Positions 8,117 to 15,633 of a stretch of DNA of 42,514 bases are shown here, in pieces. Source of the stretch: an uncultured Nevskia sp. GTDB taxonomy: Bacteria; Pseudomonadota; Gammaproteobacteria; Nevskiales; Nevskiaceae. Numbering within the stretch: position 1 is the stretch's first letter; each line of letters starts with the position of its first letter. Below the pieces are notes generated by a model. The model saw only the letters and a program-made list of their open reading frames with translations, was not told the DNA's origin and made no database searches. The stretch spans positions 1 through 42,514 of the forward strand of contig NZ_CAISIQ010000476.1 in the NCBI RefSeq assembly GCF_903885465.1, read 5' to 3'. A program made the translations under genes and the position numbers.

Positions 8117-10690
8117 ATGAAGGCTTCACTCAAGGCCACACTTTTTCTCGGCGCTGTCGCTGCAGTGATCCTGCTGGTGATCAGCGTCGTGCTGGCGGTT
8201 TCCAACGTTCGCCAACTGCATGATCGTTCCTACTGGGTGGCGCATACCCAGGATGTGATCCACGGTTTCGACAATCTGGTGCTGCTCAGCACCACGGCCG
8301 AAAGCAGCCAGCGCGGCTATCTGCTGACCGGCGAACCGCGCTATCTGGGGCCGTATATCGCGGCGGTCGGCAGCGTTGGCGAAGTGGCTGACGAGCTGCA
8401 GCGTCTGGTTGCCGACAATCCACATCAGCGTGGGCGCTTTGCCGAGCTCCGCCAGCGGATTCAGGCGCGGCTGGACACGCTGGCGGAACTCATCGATGCC
8501 CGCAAGGCCGGGCGCTTCGACATCGGCCATGAACTGCAGGTGGTCGATCGCGGCAAGCAGCAGATGGATGCGCTGCGCACCACCGTCGACGAGATGATCG
8601 CCGAGGAGCGCGGGCTGCTGACGATGCGCGAGCAGCACTATGAGCACAGCTATCAGAGCGCGCTGATCAGCGGCATTCTTTCGGGTCTGCTGTCGCTGGG
8701 CGCGATCGTTTCCTACCTGCTGCTGCTGCGCCGGCACCTGCTGCAGCTCGATGCCGCCAACCAGGTCATCGCCGAGCAGGCGGAACGTCTGCGGACCACG
8801 CTGGCCAGCATCGGTGACGCTGTCATCTCCACCGATTGCGATGCCGCGATCACCAACATGAATGCGGTGGCCGAGGAGTTGACCGGCTGGCCGCTGGCCG
8901 ATGCGCTCGGCCAGCCGCTGGACCAGGTGTTCCGGATCATCAACGAGACCAGCCGCAAGACGGTGGCCAATCCGGCCAGGCGCGCGCTGAGCGAAGGCGT
9001 CATCGTCGGCCTGGCCAACCACACCTTGCTGATCGCCCGGGACGGCGTCGAACGGCCGATCGACGACAGCGCCGCGCCGATCCGCTGCAAGGACGGCGAG
9101 ATCGTCGGCTGCGTGCTGGTATTCCGCGATGTCAGCGAGAAGCGTGACGCCGAGCTGCGGCTGGAGCGCAGCGAACGGCGGCTGCAGTCGGTGATGAACG
9201 CCATCCCGCAGAAGATCTTCACCGCCAGGCCGAATGGCGACATCGATTACTTCAACCCGCACTGGTCGGAGTACACCGGCCTGAGCGCGGCCCAGCTGGA
9301 CGGCTGGTTGTGGACGCAGGCGATTCATCCCGATGATCTGGCCGAGAACGTCAGGGTCTGGCAGCAGGCCATCGACAGCGGCGAGCCGTTCATGTTCGAG
9401 CACCGGTTCCGGCGCGCCGACGGCGAATACCGCTGGCATCTCAGCCGCGCCAAGGCGCTCACCGACGACAACGGCGAAGTGCTGCTCTGGGTCGGCGCCA
9501 ACACCGATATCCACGAGCAGAAGCAGACCGCCAACGAACTGCGCGACATCGCCGCCCAGCTTTCGGAAGCCGATCTGCGCAAGAACAACTTCCTGGCCAT
9601 GCTGGCCCATGAGCTGCGCAATCCGCTGGCACCGATCGGCAATGCCGTGCGCACCGTGCAGATGTTTTCCGAAGATGCCGCGGTGGTTCAGTCGACCGCA
9701 TCGCTGATGGAGCGTCAGGTCCGGCAGATCGTCCGCCTGGTCGACGATCTGCTCGATGTCAGCCGGATCAGCCACGGCAAGATCGAGCTGCGCCGCGAGT
9801 CCGTGGAACTGGCGCAGATCATCCAGGTGGCGGTGGAGACCTGCCGTCCCGCGCTCGACGCCGCGGGCCATCAACTAAGCGTTGTACTGCCATCAGAATC
9901 GGTACTGCTCGATGCCGATCCGGCGCGGCTGGCGCAGTCGTTCGGCAACCTGCTCAACAACGCCTGCAAGTACAGCGAACCGGGTGGCCACATCCAGTTG
10001 ACGGCGACCTGCGAGGGCAAGGAGGTGGTGGTGTCGGTGAAGGACACCGGCATCGGCATCGCCGCCGACCGGTTGAGCAACATCTTCGAGCTGTTCAACC
10101 AGGTCGATCAGTCCCACGAACGTTCCCAGGGCGGCCTCGGCATCGGCCTGACCTTGGTGCAGCAATTGATCGGCCTGCACGGCGGTTCGGTGCGCGCGTT
10201 CAGCGAGGGTCCCGGTCAGGGCAGCGAGTTCGTGGTGCGTCTGCCGGTCATCGTCGAGCGCCTTGCGGAAGCACCGGTCGCAGCGGCCAGCGTGGAACCG
10301 AAAGCGCCTTTGTCCTGGCGGATCCTGGTCGTCGACGACAATCAGGACTCGGCGGCGTCGCTGACCTTGCTGCTGGAATTGAGCGGCAACGAAACCGCCA
10401 TGGCGCATGACGGCCTCGAAGCGCTGCGCATCTTCGATACCTTCAAGCCGGAAGTCGTGCTGCTCGATATCGGGCTGCCCAAGCTCAATGGCTACGAAGT
10501 GGCTCGCAAAATCCGCTCACTGCCCGGCGGCGACCGGATCACGCTGGTGGCGCTGACCGGCTGGGGCCAGGAAGACGATCGGCGCAAGACCCGCGAAGCC
10601 GGCTTCGACAAGCACCTGGTCAAGCCGGCGAACTACGCGGAGTTGACGGCGTACCTGGAAACATTGCGTGCCGAGGCTGCGGATTCCTGA
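8117..10690 (+). CDS. CHASE3-PAS-PAS hybrid sensor histidine kinase with C-terminal receiver
   Basis: 857 residues. TM1 at about 6-30, a CHASE3 periplasmic four-helix sensor at about 30-175 (with SSQRGYLLTGEPRYL), TM2 at about 178-203. Then two PAS domains (second with YFNPHWSEYTGLS and a W-x-HPDD motif), HisKA with MLAHELRNPL (His498), HATPase with NLLNNACKYS and GGLGIGL, and a receiver domain with VLLDIGLP (Asp784) and LVKPA. CHASE3 senses unknown extracytoplasmic signals. The chosen ATG places the membrane helix at the usual distance; an in-frame ATG at 8048 would add 23 residues, and neither start has a clear ribosome binding site. Divergent from the Crp-like gene. No response regulator is directly adjacent. 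Confidence 0.92.
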   Translation: MKASLKATLFLGAVAAVILLVISVVLAVSNVRQLHDRSYWVAHTQDVIHGFDNLVLLSTTAESSQRGYLLTGEPRYLGPYIAAVGSVGEVADELQRLVADNPHQRGRFAELRQRIQARLDTLAELIDARKAGRFDIGHELQVVDRGKQQMDALRTTVDEMIAEERGLLTMREQHYEHSYQSALISGILSGLLSLGAIVSYLLLLRRHLLQLDAANQVIAEQAERLRTTLASIGDAVISTDCDAAITNMNAVAEELTGWPLADALGQPLDQVFRIINETSRKTVANPARRALSEGVIVGLANHTLLIARDGVERPIDDSAAPIRCKDGEIVGCVLVFRDVSEKRDAELRLERSERRLQSVMNAIPQKIFTARPNGDIDYFNPHWSEYTGLSAAQLDGWLWTQAIHPDDLAENVRVWQQAIDSGEPFMFEHRFRRADGEYRWHLSRAKALTDDNGEVLLWVGANTDIHEQKQTANELRDIAAQLSEADLRKNNFLAMLAHELRNPLAPIGNAVRTVQMFSEDAAVVQSTASLMERQVRQIVRLVDDLLDVSRISHGKIELRRESVELAQIIQVAVETCRPALDAAGHQLSVVLPSESVLLDADPARLAQSFGNLLNNACKYSEPGGHIQLTATCEGKEVVVSVKDTGIGIAADRLSNIFELFNQVDQSHERSQGGLGIGLTLVQQLIGLHGGSVRAFSEGPGQGSEFVVRLPVIVERLAEAPVAAASVEPKAPLSWRILVVDDNQDSAASLTLLLELSGNETAMAHDGLEALRIFDTFKPEVVLLDIGLPKLNGYEVARKIRSLPGGDRITLVALTGWGQEDDRRKTREAGFDKHLVKPANYAELTAYLETLRAEAADS

Positions 10691-10827
10691 GGCGGAAGCG
10701 GCGGCGGCATCGACTTGTCGATGGTCGTCAGGTTCGGCGGGCGTACCGTCAGTACGTCGTCATCACCGACGCCGGCGGTGACGGTGGACTTGATCTGATC
10801 CCAGCTGTCGATGCGATTCCATCTCAT
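10633..10827 (-). CDS. Possible 64-residue small protein
   Basis: Small minus-strand gene, not recognised with certainty. Three things support it: an AGGAG ribosome binding site seven bases before its ATG (10835-10839), a sigma-54-like promoter at 10872-10886 that would start transcription about 33 bases upstream, and its location just after the stop of the sigma-54 activator. The N-terminus (MRWNRIDSWDQIKSTV, later GDDD) faintly recalls the start of CsbD-like stress proteins, but the match is weak and the protein turns into a Pro-rich tail (MPPPLPPQ). Its last 58 bases overlap the end of the convergent kinase gene, which argues for caution. Confidence 0.45.
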   Translation of the reverse strand: MRWNRIDSWDQIKSTVTAGVGDDDVLTVRPPNLTTIDKSMPPPLPPQESAASARNVSRYAVNSA

Positions 10828-10871
10828 TGCCGTGCTCCTGTCGGTTTCCTGTATCGGGAGCCAGCAAACCA

Positions 10872-10886
10872 GCAGCCGGCGTGCCC
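10872..10886 (-). promoter_or_regulatory. Candidate sigma-54 promoter for the 64-residue gene
   Basis: On the minus strand the sequence reads GGGCACG-CCGG-CTGC, against the sigma-54 consensus TGGCACG-N4-TTGC. The invariant GG and GC doublets are present at the right spacing. The inferred transcription start is near 10860, about 33 bases before the start codon. Confidence 0.5.
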
Positions 10887-10898
10887 GAGAGACCCGCT

Positions 10899-11921
10899 TC
10901 AGGAACCGCTTGCGGAATCCGGTCCGGTCGCTTCGATGCGATAAGCCTCGAGCCGGTTGTACAGCGTCTTCAGGCTGACCCCGAGGGTCTGCGCCGTCTG
11001 CCGCTTGTCGCCGGCAAAATGTTCCAGCGTCGCCAGAATCATTTCGCGCTCGGCGTCGGCCAGCGGCGTGCCGATGCTGATCTGCAGATGGCCGTCACGC
11101 CGGGTCGGCTTGCGCGGCGCTGCACTGGCCGGGATGGTCGGCAGTTCCAGCACTTCGTCGGCCAGGATGAAGGCGCGGCTGACGGTGTTCTTAAGCTCGC
11201 GGACATTGCCCGACCACGACTGCATCTGCAGTTGCCGCAGGTACGGACGCGAGAAGGTTTTCTTGCTGCCTTCCTTGGCATTGAGCCCATCGAGAAAATG
11301 CTGGGCCAGCACCGGCACGTCGCCGTCGCGTTCGCGCAGGCTCGGCACCCGGATTGGAAACACGGCGAGGCGATACATCAGATCCTCGCGGAAGCGGCCT
11401 TCGCGGACTGAGGCCTCCATGTCCCGATTGGTGGCGGCAACCACGCGCACGTCGGCGCTGATCGTCTCCGAACCGCCGACCCGCTGGAAGCGCCGCGATT
11501 CGAGCACGCGCAGCAGCTTGACCTGCATCTCCAGCGGCATCTCGGTGACTTCGTCGAGGAAGATGGTGCCGCCGTTGGCACGCTCGAAATAGCCGGCGCG
11601 CTGGCGATCGGCGCCGGTGAAGCTGCCCTTCTCGTGGCCAAGCAATTCGGCCTCGATCAGGCTCGCCGCAATGGCGCCGCAATTGACCGCCACGAACGGC
11701 CCCTTGGCCCGCACGCTGAGCGTATGCAGGGCCTGGGCGACGGCCTCCTTGCCGGTGCCGCTCTCGCCGATGATCAGTACCGTTGCCTGAGTCGGCGCCA
11801 CGCGGCGGATCTGATCGCGAAGCCGGACCATCACCGGCGCCTGGCCGATCAGGCCGGCGAGCGCGGGATCACTGGCTGAAGAGACGTCTGATGCGGGCGG
11901 GCTGGGAGACGCGTTGTTCAA
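10899..11921 (-). CDS. Sigma-54-dependent activator (AAA+ plus Fis-type HTH), no receiver domain
   Basis: 340 residues. Only about 25 residues precede the AAA+ domain, so the usual regulatory N-terminal domain is absent, as in PspF. Walker A GESGTGKE (52-59), the sigma-54 contact loop GSFTGA in place of GAFTGA (99-104), Walker B TIFLDE (119-124), and a C-terminal Fis-type helix-turn-helix (about 307-330; [17 protein letters not shown]). The product should remodel RNA polymerase carrying RpoN. The only in-frame start before the domain is TTG, with a stop codon just upstream and no good ribosome binding site, so expression may be low. Divergent from the DUF883-type operon, which carries a sigma-54-like promoter. 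How its activity is controlled is not evident. Confidence 0.92.
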   Translation of the reverse strand: MNNASPSPPASDVSSASDPALAGLIGQAPVMVRLRDQIRRVAPTQATVLIIGESGTGKEAVAQALHTLSVRAKGPFVAVNCGAIAASLIEAELLGHEKGSFTGADRQRAGYFERANGGTIFLDEVTEMPLEMQVKLLRVLESRRFQRVGGSETISADVRVVAATNRDMEASVREGRFREDLMYRLAVFPIRVPSLRERDGDVPVLAQHFLDGLNAKEGSKKTFSRPYLRQLQMQSWSGNVRELKNTVSRAFILADEVLELPTIPASAAPRKPTRRDGHLQISIGTPLADAEREMILATLEHFAGDKRQTAQTLGVSLKTLYNRLEAYRIEATGPDSASGS

Positions 11922-12264
11922 GGTCGGAGCAGGTGATCAGTGGAAGGCGAGCCGCTGGCCTGAAATTACCGGCGGTTTGTAAAGGTTACTCGAAGCGATC
12001 GGCCGCCATGAACCCCTTGCAGCATCGCCCTGAACCTGCCCCAACCGTGCCCCCGAACGGAGAGCGGCGATGTTCAGCGCCACAGGCCTTGGCGATCCCC
12101 ACAGCACCTTCTGTTGATGCCTCGACGGACCGGGGCAGGCACGCAACCTGCCCCACTTCAGGGCAGCGGCGTCGTGTGACGCCGACAACAAGCTGGTCGT
12201 GACGCCGCACAGCGTCAGCAGCGCGCCGGGGTTTCATTCCGGTCATTCCACCAAGGAGAACACC
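11922..12264. other. Intergenic control region between the activator and the DUF883 operon
   Basis: 343 bases without a gene, between divergently transcribed units. It holds a sigma-54-like promoter (12137-12151) lying inside a perfect 8-bp inverted repeat (GGGGCAGG...CCTGCCCC, 12132-12154). Two more inverted repeats follow: GCGTC-GTGT-GACGC at 12169-12182 and TGACGC-CGCACA-GCGTCA at 12200-12217. The 11-mer AACCTGCCCCA occurs twice (near 12031 and 12145). The downstream repeats would fall in the 5' leader of the DUF883 operon mRNA and could be operators or RNA hairpins. Confidence 0.6.
12137..12151 (+). promoter_or_regulatory. Candidate sigma-54 promoter of the DUF883-type operon
   Basis: Reads AGGCACG-CAAC-CTGC, matching TGGCACG-N4-TTGC at 13 of 15 scored positions with both invariant doublets correctly spaced. 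The inferred start is near 12162, about 100 bases before the ATG at 12265. The gene for a sigma-54 activator starts divergently about 215 bases upstream, a classic arrangement. Confidence 0.6.
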
Positions 12265-12579
12265 ATGGACGATTACAAGCAGCAGAACGGTAACCTGGCT
12301 TCGAGCGCACGTGATCTGGCGAGCAACGCCGAAGAACTGATGCGGCAGACCGCAGCGGTTTCCAACGACAGCATCGCCGTCCTCCGCGAAAAGCTGCAGG
12401 AAAGCCTGAAGGTCGCTCGTACCCAGATCGCCAACGCTCAGGACTACGCCGTCGAGCGCGGCAAGCAGGCCGTCACCGCCACCGATACCTACGTGCACGA
12501 AAAGCCCTGGCAGGCAATCGCCGTCGCCGCGCTGTTCGGCGCGCTGATCGGCTTCATCAGCAGTGGTTCGCGCCGCTGA
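12265..12579 (+). CDS. DUF883 (ElaB/YqjD-type) inner-membrane protein
   Basis: 104 residues. A long N-terminal amphipathic helix (about 10-75) is followed by HEKPWQAIAVAALFGALIGFIS, the PWQA membrane segment and Gly-x-x-x-Gly pattern of the DUF883 family, ending in basic residues. E. coli ElaB/YqjD are C-tail-anchored, stress- or stationary-phase-induced membrane proteins, and YqjD binds ribosomes. That role is established for those proteins and inferred here. The chosen ATG has AAGGAG upstream. It heads a four-gene operon like E. coli yqjD-yqjE-yqjK. Confidence 0.9.
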   Translation: MDDYKQQNGNLASSARDLASNAEELMRQTAAVSNDSIAVLREKLQESLKVARTQIANAQDYAVERGKQAVTATDTYVHEKPWQAIAVAALFGALIGFISSGSRR

Positions 12580-12606
12580 TCCGCGTCGCCAAGGAGAGCC
12601 ACACTC

Positions 12607-13038
12607 GTGACCCCGTCGCAAGGTAGCGTTGCCGATAAACCCCTGTCGGATCCCCCGCTGTCCGATACTTTGCGGCGGCTGGTCGCGCAGTCGATGAACG
12701 TGCTGCAAGGACGTTTCGAGCTGTTCAAACTGGAAATCCACGAGGAGCGAGTAAGGCTGGGGCAGTTGCTCGGCCGCGGCCTGCTCGCCGCCTTGTCGAT
12801 CTTCCTGGCCGTGCAGCTGATCGCCATGCTGATCGTGGCCCTCACCTGGGATACGCAGTGGCGGATTCCGGTGGTCGTCGGTCTGGCCGTGACCTGCATC
12901 GTCATCGCCTTGCGGGCGGTGGCGTCCTACCGCGCCGTTGCCTCGTCGACGCTGTTCGAGGACAGCGTCAACGCGCTGGCTGAGGACAAGCAGGAAATCC
13001 GCGACATCAAGCAGGACATCAAAGAGGCAAAACGATGA
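12607..13038 (+). CDS. YqjE-like phage-holin-family membrane protein
   Basis: 143 residues with a GTG start preceded by AAGGAG. An N-terminal helix (LRRLVAQSMNVLQGRFELFKLEIHEE) is followed by two membrane segments (LLAALSIFLAVQLIAMLIVALTW and IPVVVGLAVTCIVIALRAV) and a charged C-terminal helix. The pattern fits the holin superfamily III / YqjE group (DUF1469). These are usually chromosomal partners of DUF883 proteins, not phage lysis genes. Its TGA overlaps the ATG of the next gene. Confidence 0.85.
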   Translation: MTPSQGSVADKPLSDPPLSDTLRRLVAQSMNVLQGRFELFKLEIHEERVRLGQLLGRGLLAALSIFLAVQLIAMLIVALTWDTQWRIPVVVGLAVTCIVIALRAVASYRAVASSTLFEDSVNALAEDKQEIRDIKQDIKEAKR

Positions 13039-13535
13039 GCGATCGCGACGCGGATCATGCCGCTCAGCGTCAGAGGGTTCTGGCGCGCATCGAACATGAC
13101 CGTCAACAACTGGCGGGCACCATCGACGAACTGCGCCGGCCGCTGCACACGCTTCACCAGTTGCAGAAGAACACCCGTGCAATCGTCCCGGCGCTGTTTG
13201 CCGCAGGCGCGGCGTTCCTGATCCTCAGGGCGGTGCGTGGCAGCAACAGGAACCGGCGCATCGACAAGGCGCTAGCCGGGGTGCAACGGAGCCACTATCC
13301 GGTGGTTCAGGCCAAGCGCAGTACCAGCTGGTTCGCCTGGGTGCTGAAGTTCGTCAGCGCCTATCGAATCGCCATGGCGGTCAGCGAAACCGTTCGTTCG
13401 GTCAGCCATGCCGCGGGCTCGGGGCCGCAAAGGTCCATCGGAGCCATTGGGTCATCGGCTGGAACAACGGGTTACAGATCGGCCGGCTCAGAAGCCAGCC
13501 GATCGCATCCCACTCTCGAGAGGAATCCAACATGA
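13035..13535 (+). CDS. Small membrane protein of the DUF883 operon, YqjK/DUF3618-like
   Basis: 166 residues. The N-terminal helix (QRVLARIEHDRQQLAGTIDELRRPLHTL) resembles YqjK or DUF3618 proteins. It is followed by one membrane segment (IVPALFAAGAAFLILRAV), then a basic stretch and a second, weaker hydrophobic part (SWFAWVLKFVSAYRIAMAV). The last 40 residues are Ser/Gly-rich and probably disordered. ATGA overlap at both ends shows tight coupling with its neighbours. Function unknown; probably helps organise the membrane together with the DUF883 and YqjE-like proteins. Confidence 0.75.
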   Translation: MSDRDADHAAQRQRVLARIEHDRQQLAGTIDELRRPLHTLHQLQKNTRAIVPALFAAGAAFLILRAVRGSNRNRRIDKALAGVQRSHYPVVQAKRSTSWFAWVLKFVSAYRIAMAVSETVRSVSHAAGSGPQRSIGAIGSSAGTTGYRSAGSEASRSHPTLERNPT

Positions 13536-13945
13536 ATTTCAATACCAGCACGCTGAACGCGGCCGCATCGACGGCCGCTTCGAAAGCCGAGCACTTCGTC
13601 GACGCCGCCAAGCCGCGCCTGCGCGATGTCGCCAGCTCGGCCCTGGACACCATCAAGCCGGTGATCGCTTTCGCGCTGCCATTGGCGCGCCGGGTGAACT
13701 GGCAACTGGTCGCCTTCGGTCTGGCAGCCGGTGCCGCGGGTTACCTGATCCGTGCCGGCGTCGGCTCGGCGGCCGAGCGCAAGGCGAAGATCGCTGGCGC
13801 CAAGCCGCATGAACTGAATCGCTGGGAGAACGAAGGCGGCATGATCGCCACCTCGACGCCGGTCGCGTCGACGGCCTGGTTGCCGGAGCGCTCAGAGAAT
13901 GCCGATGCGCCCGCCACCAGCGACAAGCCGGCCCTGCAAAGCTGA
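13532..13945 (+). CDS. Hypothetical membrane protein, last gene of the DUF883 operon
   Basis: 137 residues, not recognised. An N-terminal amphipathic Ala-rich helix (about 8-50) is followed by one membrane segment (NWQLVAFGLAAGAAGYLIRAG) and a polar tail with Pro, Ser and Thr. Its ATG overlaps the stop of the previous gene (ATGA), and a GAGAGGAA ribosome binding site lies upstream. The general build (helix, single membrane segment with Gly-x-x-x-Gly spacing, basic flank) is like DUF883 proteins, so it may be a diverged relative. Confidence 0.7.
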   Translation: MNFNTSTLNAAASTAASKAEHFVDAAKPRLRDVASSALDTIKPVIAFALPLARRVNWQLVAFGLAAGAAGYLIRAGVGSAAERKAKIAGAKPHELNRWENEGGMIATSTPVASTAWLPERSENADAPATSDKPALQS

Positions 13946-14056
13946 GCCTGGCCGGGAACAGTTGAGGGCGGCTGACGGCTTCGATTAAGGTGATACGGTG
14001 CGCGAAAGCATCGGAGTGGCAGAGTGAATCAAACGTTGCAGCAGGAGAAAAGCTGA

Positions 14057-15460
14057 ATGGCGCATGCTCTGATCGTCGATGACGACGAGAACACGCGCGA
14101 GTCGATGGCCGCGCTGGTCGAAGCCGAAGGTTTCACCACGGCCTGCGCGGCGGACTTGCGGGCGGCGCACATCCAGCTGACCCGGCAGCAGCCGGACATC
14201 GTGCTGATCGATCTGCACCTGCCCGATGGCGATGGTCTCGATCTGATCGATGCCATCGAGAATCGCTCGGAAACCGAGATCATCCTGATCACCGGCAATG
14301 CCAGCGTCGATACCGCGATCGCCGCCTTGCGCGCCGGTGCGGCCGATTACCTGGTCAAGCCGGTCAACATCGCTCGCCTGCGTTCGATCCTGCAGCGGGT
14401 GCCGAAGGCGTCGGATCTGAAGTCGCAGATCGGCGCGCTGCGCAGCGAACTGCGGCGGGTCGGCTACTTCGGCCACATGCTCGGCAAGTCGCCGATCATG
14501 AGCGTGCTTTACGACCAGATCAGCCGAGTGGCGCCGACCGCGGCCACCGTGTTGCTGATCGGCGAAAGCGGCACCGGCAAGGAGCTGGCGGCCCAGACGC
14601 TGCACGAGATGAGCCGGCGACCGAAGCAGCCGTTCATGGCGGTGAATTGCGGCGCGATCTCGCCGAACCTGATCGAAAGCGAAATGTTCGGTCACGAGAA
14701 GGGCAGCTTCACCGGTGCCGATCGTCAGCATCGCGGCTACTTCGAACGTGCCGACGGCGGTACCTTGTTCCTCGATGAAATCACCGAGATGCCGATCGAG
14801 CTGCAGGTGAAACTGCTGCGCGTGCTGGAAACCGGCAAGTTCATGCGCATCGGCACCGACAAGGAAGTGGAGACCGATGTCCGCGTCATCGCGGCGACCA
14901 ATCGCGATCCGGAAGCAGCGGTGGCTGCCGGCAAGCTCAGAGCCGATCTCTATCACCGGCTCAACGTGTTCCCGATCCAGATGCCGCCGTTGCGCGAGCG
15001 GGTCGGCGATGTCGAGCTGCTGGCGCAGCGCTTTCTCGACGAACTCAATCAGGCGCATGACACGCACAAGACCTTCCCGCCGGAAGGCCTGAACAAACTC
15101 GCGGCGCATCGCTGGCCGGGCAATGTCCGCGAGCTGCGCAACTTCGTGCAGCGCGCCTACATCATGGGCGAAGAGGTGATCGACATCGGCAGTGCGCTGT
15201 CGCTGGTCGCCGCGCCTACCGAAACGGCTGCCCCGGCACCGGAGACGGTGATCGAGATTCCGGTGGGCATGTCGCTGGCCGCCGCCGAGAAGCAGCTGAT
15301 TCTCGCCGCGTTCGCTATGTACGGTGGGGTCAAGAAGTACACCGCGGAACAGCTCGGCATCAGCCTGAAGACGCTCTACAACCGGCTCGAGGAATACGGC
15401 TTGCAAGGCGCCGGAGTGGAAGCGGGCGAAATCACCGCGCGAGCGGCGTCCTCCGACTAG
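14057..15460 (+). CDS. NtrC-family response regulator (REC-AAA+-Fis HTH)
   Basis: 467 residues. Receiver domain (1-120) with IVDDDEN and VLIDLHLPDG (Asp52 accepts phosphate), LITGN and LVKPV. AAA+ domain with Walker A GESGTGKE (169-176), loop GSFTGA and Walker B TLFLDE. C-terminal Fis-type helix-turn-helix (about 428-450; [17 protein letters not shown]). Phosphorylation should allow activation of sigma-54 promoters. The ten residues [10 protein letters not shown] are identical to those in the receiver-less activator at 10899, so the two may share binding sites. A ribosome binding site (CAGGAG) precedes the ATG. The large kinase gene just downstream is a likely partner. Confidence 0.93.
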   Translation: MAHALIVDDDENTRESMAALVEAEGFTTACAADLRAAHIQLTRQQPDIVLIDLHLPDGDGLDLIDAIENRSETEIILITGNASVDTAIAALRAGAADYLVKPVNIARLRSILQRVPKASDLKSQIGALRSELRRVGYFGHMLGKSPIMSVLYDQISRVAPTAATVLLIGESGTGKELAAQTLHEMSRRPKQPFMAVNCGAISPNLIESEMFGHEKGSFTGADRQHRGYFERADGGTLFLDEITEMPIELQVKLLRVLETGKFMRIGTDKEVETDVRVIAATNRDPEAAVAAGKLRADLYHRLNVFPIQMPPLRERVGDVELLAQRFLDELNQAHDTHKTFPPEGLNKLAAHRWPGNVRELRNFVQRAYIMGEEVIDIGSALSLVAAPTETAAPAPETVIEIPVGMSLAAAEKQLILAAFAMYGGVKKYTAEQLGISLKTLYNRLEEYGLQGAGVEAGEITARAASSD

Positions 15461-15473
15461 GCGCAAGCTGGTT

Positions 15474-15488
15474 GGGCACGCCGCTTGC
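15474..15488 (+). promoter_or_regulatory. Candidate sigma-54 promoter of the six-PAS kinase
   Basis: Reads GGGCACG-CCGC-TTGC, matching the sigma-54 consensus TGGCACG-N4-TTGC at every position but the first. It starts 14 bases after the stop of the NtrC-type gene. The inferred start is near 15500, about 134 bases before the kinase ATG, so the regulator upstream could activate the kinase gene. Confidence 0.62.
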
Positions 15489-15633
15489 CCACGGCGTGGT
15501 CCTGAACGAACGTCTGATGGCGATGATGCCGGGCCAAGGCGGGTAGGGGCAGCCTGAACATGCACTTTCAACACCGGACAAGGTCGGCTAGGCCGATTCG
15601 ATCGACGATCGGATCGGGGCAGACCGGCGGGCA

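Noticed and set aside
12607-13038. Phage holin gene suggesting a prophage
   Set aside because: The holin-family protein sits in a DUF883-type chromosomal operon like yqjD-yqjE, and no other phage gene is nearby.
13948-13964. TGGCC...TTGA resembling a sigma-54 promoter before the NtrC-type gene
   Set aside because: The spacing is wrong and the -12 GC doublet is missing.
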